From contig JAJZYZ010000003.1 in the NCBI GenBank assembly GCA_021797815.1, positions 1-53,080 of the forward strand: DNA of 53,080 bases, read 5' to 3'. Below the pieces are notes generated by a model. That model had not been told where the DNA came from. It did no database searches and saw nothing but the letters and a program-made list of their open reading frames with translations. Below, in pieces: positions 24,720 to 32,841 of the stretch (positions are counted from its first letter, which is position 1; the number at the start of each line of letters is the position of its first letter). The translations under genes and the position numbers were made by a program. This DNA comes from Bacillota bacterium. GTDB lineage: Bacteria; Bacillota; Sulfobacillia; Sulfobacillales; JAIMBI01.

Positions 24720-25736
24720 ATGCCAATGACCATTGTCGAAAATTCCTCGACCGACCCCTATTTCAACATCGCCCTTGATGCTTGGCTGGTCCGTCACGCC
24801 GGCCCCGGCCAGGAGTTTGTGATGCTGTGGCAGAACGAGCCGGCTGTCATCCTGGGCCGTTTCCAAAACACGTATGAGGAGGTCGATGTCGACTACGCCA
24901 CGGCCCACCACATCGCCATCGTGCGGCGAATCTCCGGCGGCGGAGCCGTATATCAGGACCTGGGCAATCTGAATTTCAGCCTGATCGCAGAGACCCGGCA
25001 GCACCCGTTTAGCGATTACCAGGCCTTCACGCGCCCCGTGCTGGACACGCTCGCCGAATTCGGAGTGGCGGCCGAGCTCACCGGCCGCAACGACATCACG
25101 ATCGGCGGCGCCAAGTTTTCGGGCAACGCCCAGTTCCGGAGCGGCACGCACATTCTTCACCACGGCACCATCCTGTTTGACGAGGACCTGGAGGTGGTGC
25201 CCCGGGTCCTCACCCCGCCGACCGACAAGATTGCCAGTAAAGGCATCAAATCTGTGCGAAGCCGCGTCACCAATATCCTTCCCCACCTGCCGACGGGCAC
25301 CAGCATGGCCGTCGTGTCCGAGCGTCTTCTGCACCACATCGGACGCCACAACCAGGGCATAAGCGGCACCCGCGTCCTCGGATCCGAGGAACGGGCCGAA
25401 GTGGAGCACGAGGTGGAGACTCGCTTCGGACAGTGGAGCTGGAACTTCGGGGCCTCCCCACCCTTTAACTTTCAAAACCGGGTGCGCTTTCCGAGAGGCG
25501 CCGTGGAGGTACGGATCGAGGCCCAGCAGGGACGGATCGCGTCGGCCAAGATTTACGGCGACTTTCTCGCCGACCGGGACATCGCGCCGGTGGAGGAGGC
25601 GCTCGTGGACATCCCCTTCTCCCGGCGCAGCATGGATGCGGCACTCGAACCGGTGGACGTGCCGCGCTATCTGGGCGGCATCACCCGCGAGGAACTTCTG
25701 GAGGTGCTGGCGGGGCTCGAGCCGCGGGCCGACTGA
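24720..25736 (+). CDS. lplA: Lipoate-protein ligase A
   Basis: A 338-residue protein. Residues 10-60 include DPYFNIALDAWLV and LWQNEPAVILGRFQNTYEEV; RRISGGGAVYQDLGNLNFS near 73-91 is the lipoate/ATP-binding motif, and DITIGGAKFSGNAQ near 126 carries the lysine that holds lipoyl-AMP. A C-terminal accessory domain (residues 240-335) is present, so this is a full-length ligase that attaches free lipoate to E2 and H proteins. ATG 24720 is preceded by AAAGGATG. Its TGA overlaps the start of the ammonia-lyase gene by one base (TGATG), a coupling that is not an obvious metabolic pairing. Confidence 0.92.
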   Translation: MPMTIVENSSTDPYFNIALDAWLVRHAGPGQEFVMLWQNEPAVILGRFQNTYEEVDVDYATAHHIAIVRRISGGGAVYQDLGNLNFSLIAETRQHPFSDYQAFTRPVLDTLAEFGVAAELTGRNDITIGGAKFSGNAQFRSGTHILHHGTILFDEDLEVVPRVLTPPTDKIASKGIKSVRSRVTNILPHLPTGTSMAVVSERLLHHIGRHNQGISGTRVLGSEERAEVEHEVETRFGQWSWNFGASPPFNFQNRVRFPRGAVEVRIEAQQGRIASAKIYGDFLADRDIAPVEEALVDIPFSRRSMDAALEPVDVPRYLGGITREELLEVLAGLEPRAD

Positions 25737-26935
25737 TGCTGGACTACGTGAAAAACCCCCTCCGGAGTCACGGAGCCGGGGCGCACCGGCAGGCGTTCGG
25801 GCTCGACGCGGCGCGGGCCGTCCTCGCGTTTCACCAGAGCTGGCCCGGCTATGCCGCGACCCCCGCGGTGTCCCTTTCGGCCCTCTCCGCCCACCTCGGC
25901 CTCGGAGCCGTCACAGTCAAAGATGAGTCGGGCCGCTTCGGACTGCACGCTTTTAAGAGTCTCGGAGGGACCTACGGCCTTGGCCGCCATCTGACGCGGG
26001 CCTGGGGTCTGCCGGATTCGGCCGCCTATCCGGCCCTTCGCGACCGGGCCGCCCTCGAGCCACCGGTCACCTTCGTAACCGCCACCGACGGCAATCATGG
26101 CGTGGGCATTTCGTGGGCGGCCCGCACACTGGGACAGCGCGCCCGCGTGTTCATGCCGGCCGGGTCGACGCCGGCGCGGGTCCGTGCCGTCGAAGCCGCC
26201 GGAGGCACGGTGACGGTCACGGACCTTCCCTACGATGAGACGGTCGTGCTTGCCGCCGAGTCGGCCGTCCGGGCGGGCCACGTTCTGGCGCAGGACACGG
26301 TGTGGGGCGACCGGCGCGAGATGCCGCTCGCCATCATGCAGGGGTATCTTACCCTGGCCGCTGAAATGTTCGTGGAAGGCAGGGAGGTGTCGCTTCCGCG
26401 GCCGAGCCATGTGATCCTGCAGGCGGGAGTGGGGTCTTTCGCGGCGGCCATCATGGCGTTTCTCGCGGAGCGGTTTCGCGCTGACCCGCCTGTTTTCGTG
26501 GTGGTCGAACCGACGGAGGCGGCCTGCTTTTACGCGTCGGCGCGGCGCGGCGACGGGCGGCTCGTGTCGACACCGGGGCCTTTTGCCACCGTCATGGCGG
26601 GCCTCTCCTGCGGGGTGGGCAATCCTCTGGCCTGGGACATCCTGAAAGAGCTGACAGACGTGTTCGTGCGGGTGGATGACCCGGTAAGCGCTCGCGGCAT
26701 GCGTATTCTGGGCCACCCCCTGGCCGGTGACCCCCGGGTGGTCGCTGGCGAGTCCGGGGCGGTGGGTCTCGGGCTTGTGAGCGTCGTCATGGAGGAGGGA
26801 CCAGACGGGAACCTCCGGGCCGCTTTGGGACTCGACGCCGCCTCACGGATCCTGGTCGTAAATACGGAAGGGGCGACCGACCCTCTCCGCTACCGGCAGA
26901 TTGTCTGGGATGGCCGCTTCCCCTGGGAGCCCTGA
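25736..26935 (+). CDS. dpaL: Diaminopropionate ammonia-lyase
   Basis: A 399-residue fold-type II PLP enzyme. VKDESGRFGLHAFKSLGGTYG (split around residues 60-80) contains the Schiff-base lysine, TATDGNHGVGISWAARTLG near 118-136 is the substrate-carboxylate loop, and AGVGSFAAAIMAF near 228 is the glycine-rich phosphate-binding loop. The 'KDES.RFGL.AFK.LGG' form is specific to diaminopropionate ammonia-lyases (YgeX-type), which convert 2,3-diaminopropionate to pyruvate and ammonia. It starts at ATG 25736, overlapping the lplA stop. Why it pairs with lipoate ligase is unclear; a threonine dehydratase-like role is less likely. Confidence 0.88.
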   Translation: MLDYVKNPLRSHGAGAHRQAFGLDAARAVLAFHQSWPGYAATPAVSLSALSAHLGLGAVTVKDESGRFGLHAFKSLGGTYGLGRHLTRAWGLPDSAAYPALRDRAALEPPVTFVTATDGNHGVGISWAARTLGQRARVFMPAGSTPARVRAVEAAGGTVTVTDLPYDETVVLAAESAVRAGHVLAQDTVWGDRREMPLAIMQGYLTLAAEMFVEGREVSLPRPSHVILQAGVGSFAAAIMAFLAERFRADPPVFVVVEPTEAACFYASARRGDGRLVSTPGPFATVMAGLSCGVGNPLAWDILKELTDVFVRVDDPVSARGMRILGHPLAGDPRVVAGESGAVGLGLVSVVMEEGPDGNLRAALGLDAASRILVVNTEGATDPLRYRQIVWDGRFPWEP

Positions 26936-26974
26936 GCCGACCATTCCGTCGAGCGGCCGTATGGCGAGGGCAGC

Positions 26975-27280
26975 TCAGCCGGGCGAGCGCTTCACGAGCG
27001 TCCCATTCGGCAGGGGAACGTACACCCGTTCCTGATTGATGGCCAGCTTATGGCGGACCTCGTGGTCGAGATCGACGCCCAGGATCTCGGCGAGTCCGGC
27101 CACGTAGATCAGGATGTCGGCCAGTTCCTCTCCCACGTCCTGGCCCCGATACCAGGCGTTGAACGCCTCCGACACCTCCGCCGTCATCAGTCCAAACTCG
27201 AGGGCCACGTCGGTGGTATTGAATCCCTGCCGGACCTTGTTGGCAAAAGCCTCCCGCTGGACGGCGCTCAGTTCGGGCAT
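26975..27280 (-). CDS. MazG-like nucleotide pyrophosphohydrolase
   Basis: A 101-residue all-helical protein with the MazG metal-binding pattern: FGLMTAEVSEAFNAWYRG (residues 29-46) supplies the first E-x-x-E-type pair and VGEELADILIYVAGLAE (49-65) the second E-x-x-D. Such proteins hydrolyse (d)NTPs or nucleotide analogues with Mg2+. ATG 27278-27280 has GAGGAGG six bases upstream. It is convergent with the diaminopropionate lyase gene and shares no operon with the DUF998 gene, whose stop lies about 75 bases upstream on the same strand; co-transcription with that gene is possible. Confidence 0.87.
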   Translation of the reverse strand: MPELSAVQREAFANKVRQGFNTTDVALEFGLMTAEVSEAFNAWYRGQDVGEELADILIYVAGLAEILGVDLDHEVRHKLAINQERVYVPLPNGTLVKRSPG

Positions 27281-27353
27281 GCGGCCCCTCCTCGCTCATC
27301 CTGCCTGTCTCCTGCATGATGCCACAACATACAGGGGTTAGGCGAGCGTCAGC

Positions 27354-28052
27354 TTACAAGATCGTGGGGTCGGGTACGCCGCGCCGTCGTCCGGCAGACA
27401 CGGCCAGCGCCTCTTGCCAGCCCATCGCCACCAGCGCCGCGGCGCGCTCCAGCCATCCGGAAGGGCCCCCCGTGCCCGCCACCGCCACAAATGCCGGCAG
27501 GAGCACGATGAGGAGGATGGCCGCGGCCCCGGAGATGACCCGAAACCCGCGTCCGCCAACCGGCGACGGCTTAAGCGCAGACGCCAGGGCAGCTCCAAAG
27601 AGCGAAGTGTAGAGGAGGAGGGCCGCCGCGATGTGCACCATGCCCACCCGTGACAGGTAGCCCCAGGGACTGGGCACGCGAAAGGCGCCGGGCGCTGGCA
27701 GATGCTGCTCGATGAACAACCCGGTCAGCGAGAGCCCCATCCCCACGCCCAACTCGGCCCACAAGAGTGCGCGCGGGGCGGCAGCACGACGGGAGAGCCC
27801 CCACGCGAACAGAAGCACGAGGAGACCCGCCAGCACTTCCCCCTCTCGCAGGAGCCCGCCCCGCGCGCCCTCGGAAAGGAGACTGATAGACTGGCGGCCG
27901 GCGCTGACGGCAGGCTCCCTCACCGTCTCCCAGGCGATCACGGCCGCCAGGAGCGGTGGTGCCAGAAGCCCGGACCACACCCACGCCCGGGGGCTGCCAC
28001 GGTGGGAAGCGCCGGTTCTGCCTGCCCGTCCCGGAAGGGATGTCCCCGTCAA
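27354..28052 (-). CDS. DUF998 family membrane protein
   Basis: A 232-residue protein with about six transmembrane helices. QSISLLSEGARGGLLREGEVLAGLL near residues 54-78 (split) matches the external loop and second helix pattern of DUF998 proteins ('ISxL...G'), whose function is unknown. The start is TTG 28050-28052, with GAGGTGA six bases upstream; a GTG at 28062 reads into another frame. It is divergent from the DHA2 exporter gene, separated by about 110 bases that contain an inverted repeat. The MazG-like gene follows on the same strand. Confidence 0.75.
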   Translation of the reverse strand: MTGTSLPGRAGRTGASHRGSPRAWVWSGLLAPPLLAAVIAWETVREPAVSAGRQSISLLSEGARGGLLREGEVLAGLLVLLFAWGLSRRAAAPRALLWAELGVGMGLSLTGLFIEQHLPAPGAFRVPSPWGYLSRVGMVHIAAALLLYTSLFGAALASALKPSPVGGRGFRVISGAAAILLIVLLPAFVAVAGTGGPSGWLERAAALVAMGWQEALAVSAGRRRGVPDPTIL

Positions 28053-28077
28053 TACCGGTCACCTCGATGCCCCATGA

Positions 28078-28149
28078 TAGAATGGGAAACCTTGAGATCT
28101 CCAGATTTGAATGCGTGGGGTCCGTGGAGTCCCTTCAGGGTTTCCCATT
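28078..28149 (+). promoter_or_regulatory. Inverted repeat upstream of the DHA2 exporter
   Basis: Arms 28081-28095 and 28135-28149 (AATGGGAAACCTTGA and its complement with one mismatch) flank 39 bases and end two bases before the CCGGAGG ribosome binding site. A possible -10 TAGAAT overlaps at 28078-28083. It could be a two-site operator or an RNA stem that exposes or hides the ribosome binding site. Confidence 0.55.
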
Positions 28150-28162
28150 TCCGGAGGCAATT

Positions 28163-29566
28163 GTGACGCGCCCCTACTCTGAGCAGACCACCGTCGCCAT
28201 CGCATACGTTGCGGCGATGTTCATGTCCATCATGGACAGCACCATCGTCAATACCGCCCTGCCCGCCATTGCCCGTCAGTTCCACACCACCCCCGAGCGG
28301 GCGGACTGGGTGGTCATCGGCTACCTATTGAGCCTGGCCATCTTCATTCCGGCCTCGGGCTGGCTCGGCGACCGGGTGGGCACCAAACGCACGTTTCTGG
28401 CGGCCCTCGTCATCTTTACCGGCGCGTCGGTGCTGGCGGCCCTGTCGTGGTCGCTCGGCGCGCTGGTCATATTTCGCGTGCTGCAGGGCATCGGCGGGGG
28501 CATGCTGGCCCCGGTTGGGCAGGCGATGCTGTGGCGCGCGTTTCCGCCCGCCCAGCGCGCACGCGCCTCGTCCGTTCTGATGCTGGGCACCATCATCGCG
28601 CCCGCCGCGGGACCGGTGCTGGGCGGGTGGCTGGTGACGTCTCTCACGTGGCGCTTCGTGTTCTACATCAACGTTCCCATCGGGATAGCCGCCTTCGCGT
28701 TCAGCCTCTTAAGACTGCCCGAATACCGCGAGCCCGGCACCGGGCGCTTTGACCTGCCCGGGTTTCTCCTGACCGGCATCGGGCTCTCTCTCGTCCTGTA
28801 CGCACTCAGTGAGGGGCCTCTCCTGTCGTGGACGGCGCGGCCGGTACTTCTGGCCGGACTCCTCGGTCTCGCGATGCTCGCCGCACTGGTGGCGGTCGAG
28901 TTTCGCCGGCCCCACCCGATGCTGAAACTGTCGCTCTTTCAAAACCGCCTCTTCCGGTCCACCAATGTGGTGTCGTTTCTCGGGACCGCAGCCTTTCTCG
29001 GGATCCTCTTCGTGATGCCCCAGTTCCTGCAGGTGGCCCGCCACGAGAGCGCCCTCACCTCGGGCCTCACCACCTTCCCGGAAGCGGTGGGGGTGCTGCT
29101 CGCGTCACGGCTGGCCGTACGGCTGTATCCCCGCGTCGGGCCCCGCCGGATGATGGTCGGCGGACTGGCCTTCATGACCCTCATCCTGCTTCTGTTCACC
29201 CGCCTGGAACTTACGACCAGCCTGTGGACGGTCCGGGGGCTCATGTTCTGCTGCGGAGTCGGCTGGGCGTACGTGATCCTGCCGCTGCAGGCGGCGTCCT
29301 TCGCCGGCATATCGCGCGCTGACACCGGCCGCGCCTCTTCCCTGTACAACACTCAGCGGCAGACCGCCGGGGCCGTCGGGGTGGCGGCGCTGTCCACCGT
29401 GCTGATCACGCTTTTGGGACCGACCGGGGGACATAGACTCCACGCCTATCACGCGGCGTTTTTGTGCGCCGCCATCCTAACGGTATTAGGCGCGTTCGGG
29501 GCCCTGGCGGTGCGCGACCGAGACGCGGCCAACACGATGACCGCGCGCCGCCAGGTGGCGCAGTAG
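28163..29566 (+). CDS. DHA2-type MFS drug exporter (EmrB/QacA-like)
   Basis: A 467-residue protein with about 14 transmembrane helices. Helix 1 carries SIMDSTIVNTALPAIARQF (residues 17-35), the DHA2 motif D1, and motif A follows as GWLGDRVGTKRTFLA near 66-80; motif C appears as APAAGPVLGGWL near 148. It would export hydrophobic drugs or toxic compounds by proton antiport. GTG 28163 is chosen with GGAGG five bases upstream; the longer frame lacks similarity. The inverted repeat directly before the ribosome binding site suggests ligand- or repressor-controlled expression. There is no linked TetR or MarR gene. Confidence 0.9.
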   Translation: MTRPYSEQTTVAIAYVAAMFMSIMDSTIVNTALPAIARQFHTTPERADWVVIGYLLSLAIFIPASGWLGDRVGTKRTFLAALVIFTGASVLAALSWSLGALVIFRVLQGIGGGMLAPVGQAMLWRAFPPAQRARASSVLMLGTIIAPAAGPVLGGWLVTSLTWRFVFYINVPIGIAAFAFSLLRLPEYREPGTGRFDLPGFLLTGIGLSLVLYALSEGPLLSWTARPVLLAGLLGLAMLAALVAVEFRRPHPMLKLSLFQNRLFRSTNVVSFLGTAAFLGILFVMPQFLQVARHESALTSGLTTFPEAVGVLLASRLAVRLYPRVGPRRMMVGGLAFMTLILLLFTRLELTTSLWTVRGLMFCCGVGWAYVILPLQAASFAGISRADTGRASSLYNTQRQTAGAVGVAALSTVLITLLGPTGGHRLHAYHAAFLCAAILTVLGAFGALAVRDRDAANTMTARRQVAQ

Positions 29567-29828
29567 CGCGCCCGCGAGCCAGACCTGCTGCCCAGCGGGT
29601 CGGGCCCGGAGACCGGAGCCGATGCGCTCGACCGGAACCCGGCGGGCCCCAAAACAACCGGGCGCCAGGGCAGTCTGGCGCGGCCGGCCCGGCGCATGGC
29701 CACGGTCCGGTCGTTCGTCGGGGGGCACAAGGGGAAGCGGATTGCCAACAGGACGCGGCATGGCGCGGGCGTCTCTTTCCCTAACGGCCGGATCTTATTG
29801 CTCGAGACGGAAGCACACGTATGCCCGC

Positions 29829-30137
29829 TCAGCCGCCCGGCCGCGCCTCCACCGCCGGCGACAGCAGGAAGCGTTCGCGGTCCAGGATCTTCGGACGGAT
29901 CCGGCCGGCCACCAGACGCTCGAAGTGCGGCGTCTTCATATGGGCCTCGAGACTGCCCGGACTGTCGTACGCCTCATAAAGCCACAGATGGTTCGGGTTC
30001 TCCTGGTCGCGGTGGATGCGGTACGTGACGCACCCAGGCTCCGCTTCGGCCACCGCCTCGCACATCTCCCGGAAGTCGGCCAGGATGCCGTCCATGTCCT
30101 CTGCCCGCACCGTGTAGTGAACCAAAAGGACTTCCAT
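29829..30137 (-). CDS. Antibiotic-biosynthesis-monooxygenase (ABM) domain protein
   Basis: A 102-residue ferredoxin-like alpha+beta barrel protein. The pattern VLLVHYTVRAEDMDGILADF (residues 3-22), EPGCVTYRIHRDQENP near 34, LWLYEAYDSPGSLEAHMKTPHF near 52-73 is the ABM/YgiN signature, which includes the conserved 'E.Y.....L..H..t.hf'. Such proteins act as small quinol monooxygenases, haem-degrading enzymes or sugar-lactone-related enzymes. ATG 30135-30137 has GAGGAG nine bases upstream. It is the last gene of a three-gene operon, 24 bases after the 2-hydroxyacid dehydrogenase. Confidence 0.85.
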   Translation of the reverse strand: MEVLLVHYTVRAEDMDGILADFREMCEAVAEAEPGCVTYRIHRDQENPNHLWLYEAYDSPGSLEAHMKTPHFERLVAGRIRPKILDRERFLLSPAVEARPGG

Positions 30138-30161
30138 GTTCACGCTCTCCTCTCCGGATTT

Positions 30162-31178
30162 TCAACGAGCGCCACCCCCGCCTGACCTTCTCACGTCCGG
30201 ATTGAGCGCCCCCACCGGGACCCGCCCGGCGAGAGCCTCCAGGGCATTGTCAACCGCCATGGCCACTACCCGCAGCCATGCCTCGTCGGTGAACGACGCC
30301 ACGTGCGGGGTCAGGATCACATTCGGCAGGCCGAGAAGCGGGTGCGCGGGCCCCACCGGCTCCACGGCCAGGACGTCCAACGCGGCCGCCCGCAGGTGTC
30401 CAGACGCAAGCGTGTCGTAGAGCGCCGCCTCGTCCACGAGTGCCCCGCGCGCGGTATTGATGAGGATGCTCCCGGGCTTCATGCGGCGCAGGAAATCCCG
30501 GCCGACAAACCGATCAAGCTCAGGCAGGAGCGGCAGGTGCAGGGAGACGATGTCGGCCGAGGCGGCCACCTCCATCCAGGTGGCCGCGAGGCTCACCTGA
30601 AGATTCTGGGCCGCCTCCCGATCCGGCTCCGGATCGTAGGCCAAGACGCGGAGGCCGAACGGCACCGCCCGCCGCGCCACCTCGCGGCCAATGCGGCCAA
30701 ACCCCAGGATCCCGAGACGCCGTCCCGCCAGCTCCCATCCCGATAACCTTTCCCAGCCCCCTTCATGGACGGCGTGATCCATGGGAAGGAGGCGGCGCAC
30801 GGCCGCCAGGATGAGCAGCAGGGTATGATCGGCGACGGATCCCTCCAGGGTCCCGGGGGTCGTCGCGACGTAAATGCCGCGGGCGCTGGCGGCCGCCAGG
30901 TCGATCTGGTCATAGCCCACGCCGGTGCGGGCCAGTACGCGAAGCCTGGACGCCGCCGCCAGCACCTCGGCCCCATATGGCTCGCGCCCGCCGGCAATCA
31001 CGGCGTCGGCATCTTTGATGTACTCGAAGACATCCTGCGCGGACCGGGGCGGCCGGTCCGGCCACACGAGGCGGTGACCGGCCGCGGTAATCCGCGCCGC
31101 CAGCGCCGGCATGGACCGGAGCGCCTGGGAAGCGTCGACGACCGTGGACGGAAGACCCCCTGGCGTCTCGCCCCTCAT
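30162..31178 (-). CDS. D-isomer-specific 2-hydroxyacid dehydrogenase
   Basis: A 338-residue NAD-dependent dehydrogenase of the phosphoglycerate-dehydrogenase family. The cofactor loop LGILGFGRIGREVARRA lies near residues 153-169. The catalytic residues are present: Arg in NTARGALVDE near 246, Glu in VLAVEPVGP near 275, and His in LTPHVASFTDEAW near 296. TGVGYDQIDLAAA near 86 binds substrate. It would interconvert a 2-oxoacid and its D-hydroxyacid. ATG 31176-31178 follows the aldolase stop by one base. The pairing with an HpcH-type aldolase suggests catabolism of a sugar acid or hydroxy-oxo acid. Confidence 0.9.
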   Translation of the reverse strand: MRGETPGGLPSTVVDASQALRSMPALAARITAAGHRLVWPDRPPRSAQDVFEYIKDADAVIAGGREPYGAEVLAAASRLRVLARTGVGYDQIDLAAASARGIYVATTPGTLEGSVADHTLLLILAAVRRLLPMDHAVHEGGWERLSGWELAGRRLGILGFGRIGREVARRAVPFGLRVLAYDPEPDREAAQNLQVSLAATWMEVAASADIVSLHLPLLPELDRFVGRDFLRRMKPGSILINTARGALVDEAALYDTLASGHLRAAALDVLAVEPVGPAHPLLGLPNVILTPHVASFTDEAWLRVVAMAVDNALEALAGRVPVGALNPDVRRSGGGGAR

Positions 31179-31179
31179 C

Positions 31180-31977
31180 TCAGGACGGCGGGCGGACGCG
31201 GCGCAGAAACTGCGTCATGCCCGCCAGCATGAAACTTAGCTCGCTCGTCACCCCGAAATACGTGAACCCCTCGGCGGCCCAGCGCTCGATATCCTCGAGC
31301 CCGGCCACCATGATGCCAGCCGCGACCCCGCTGCGACGGGCGGCGTCTCTCACCTCCCGCACCGCCTCGACAAACGCGCCATCAGTCTGCGAGAGAGTGG
31401 GCGGAAGGTGCATCGAGGCCGACAGATCACTCGGGCCGATAAACACCCCGTCGAGGCCGCTCACCGACAGGATGGCGTCTGCCCGCGCCACCGCGTCGAT
31501 ATGTTCGATCTGGATGAGGGTCAGGATTTCCCGGTTGGCCTGCGCGAAGTACTCGGGGGCGGTCACCCCGAAAGCCGTCGGTGCCCGGCCGCCTGCTACA
31601 CTGCGGTTGCCGTCGGGCGGGTAGCGCGTGGCCGCCGCCACCATCTCGGCCTCCGCCCGATCCATGACCATAGGCGCCAGGATGCCGAAAGCACCCGCAT
31701 CGAGCGCCCGTTTGATGTGATCGTGGGAGGCCCGGGGCACGCGGATGAGCGGGGTTGGCGCCGTCTCATCCTGCGGCATGCACGCCAGCATCATGGCGGC
31801 GGTAGACAGGTCTATCTGCCCATGCTCCATATCAATCAACACCCAGTCCCATCCCACCCGCGACACCCGTTCCGCGGCCAGCGGGTCGGGAAGACTGAGA
31901 AACGTGCCGTACTGAGCGCTGCCGGCCTTCAGGGCCTGCTTCAGGCGATTGGGGCGCAAGTCCCTCATCCTTTCCAT
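31180..31977 (-). CDS. HpcH/HpaI-family aldolase
   Basis: A protein of about 265 residues with the TIM-barrel class-II aldolase pattern: GWDWVLIDMEHGQIDL near residues 42-57, PLIRVPRASHDHIKRALDAGA near 77-97 (Arg for pyruvate enolate), metal ligand glutamate in LIQIEHIDAVARADAI near 154, and GVFIGPSDLSASM near 178. These enzymes cleave or form 2-keto-3-deoxy acids, often releasing pyruvate and an aldehyde. Start choice is uncertain: ATG 31977 and 31968 and TTG 31986 are in frame with weak ribosome binding sites. It is the first gene of the three-gene operon. Confidence 0.9.
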   Translation of the reverse strand: MERMRDLRPNRLKQALKAGSAQYGTFLSLPDPLAAERVSRVGWDWVLIDMEHGQIDLSTAAMMLACMPQDETAPTPLIRVPRASHDHIKRALDAGAFGILAPMVMDRAEAEMVAAATRYPPDGNRSVAGGRAPTAFGVTAPEYFAQANREILTLIQIEHIDAVARADAILSVSGLDGVFIGPSDLSASMHLPPTLSQTDGAFVEAVREVRDAARRSGVAAGIMVAGLEDIERWAAEGFTYFGVTSELSFMLAGMTQFLRRVRPPS

Positions 31978-32515
31978 GCCGTCCAAGGAGTCGAAGGCGG
32001 CTGACCCTGCCGTAAGGCAGCTCTGCCACCTCGTTGGTTCCGTCTTTCGCCGCCGCGGGCATGAGTCCTCCGGCCCGTGCGGCAGTCTCGGCCATCGTTG
32101 GAAGATGAAGAGACGGAAGAATCGACGCGCGTGACCGGACCGGGAGAGGAAGGCGGGCTTCGGGACATGGCGGCCTGTCGGAAGCGGGACGCCCTCTTCG
32201 ATCCGACCCCGGTCTCTTGTTTCCTGCCCCGCGCTGCTTATGGAGATCAGGCTTTGCAGGCACCGGGGCGGCGGTGAGCCTCCCGGCCAGCGTCAGGGGC
32301 GCGTCCCCTGCCGGCAACACGCCGTGTACAGCAGCGCCCGCGGGCCGCGGGCGGGATGTTCGCGAAAGGCTGGCGGCTCAGCCTGTCGGCCTTCTCATCC
32401 TGCGCGCGGCCCCGCGGCGCGGCTCGTTCAGCTCAAAAACCGTGTACGCAGTACAGGAATTCTTCGGGAGATGTCGTAATGGGGCCACTAGTCGTGTCGA
32501 AAGGCTGGCGAAATC
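31978..32515. other. 538-bp intergenic region between divergent transcripts
   Basis: It separates the minus-strand aldolase operon from the plus-strand pilin gene. I see no gene. Near the pilin there is a short palindrome GTAC-GCA-GTAC (around 32441-32451), but no consensus promoter for either direction. Confidence 0.4.
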
Positions 32516-32710
32516 GTGAGTGCTTCCCTCAGGCGCATTCTGAATCGGATGCGTCGGAGACTAAAAGACCGGAGCGGCCAGGCCCTCGTCGAATACGGAC
32601 TCATCCTGATCCTGGTCGCCATCGGAGCGATTGTGGGGCTGGGCTTTTTCGGCCACTCCGTCGGTCACAGCCTCAACAATTCGGGCCACATCCTCAACAA
32701 CCTGCCCTGA
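32516..32710 (+). CDS. Flp-family type IVb pilin
   Basis: A 64-residue prepilin. A basic leader of about 21 residues (with RRILNRMRRRLKDRSG) is followed by QALVEYGLILILVAIGAIVG, the mature N-terminus with Glu at +5 and Tyr at +6 after the predicted prepilin peptidase cut behind Gly. This is the Flp pilin arrangement; the protein is secreted and polymerised into thin adhesive pili. The start is GTG 32516 with AAAGG about 11 bases upstream. No Tad assembly genes (CpaF, TadB/C, prepilin peptidase) are in the window. A GT2 gene follows within 130 bases. Confidence 0.88.
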   Translation: MSASLRRILNRMRRRLKDRSGQALVEYGLILILVAIGAIVGLGFFGHSVGHSLNNSGHILNNLP

Positions 32711-32841
32711 CCGCCACCTTGCTGCCCACACCCGGCGGGGGAAGAACTTCTTGCGGCGCGCGCGCGTTTACCGAGATGGAGCGCAGAAATGCCAGTTCCT
32801 GTTATAGTGACGGCAGCGTGGCTGGGGATGGAGGGCCGGGC

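Noticed and set aside
23826-25475. 549-codon minus-strand frame across icd and lplA
   Set aside because: It is antisense to two clear enzymes and spans their intergenic region only by absence of stops.
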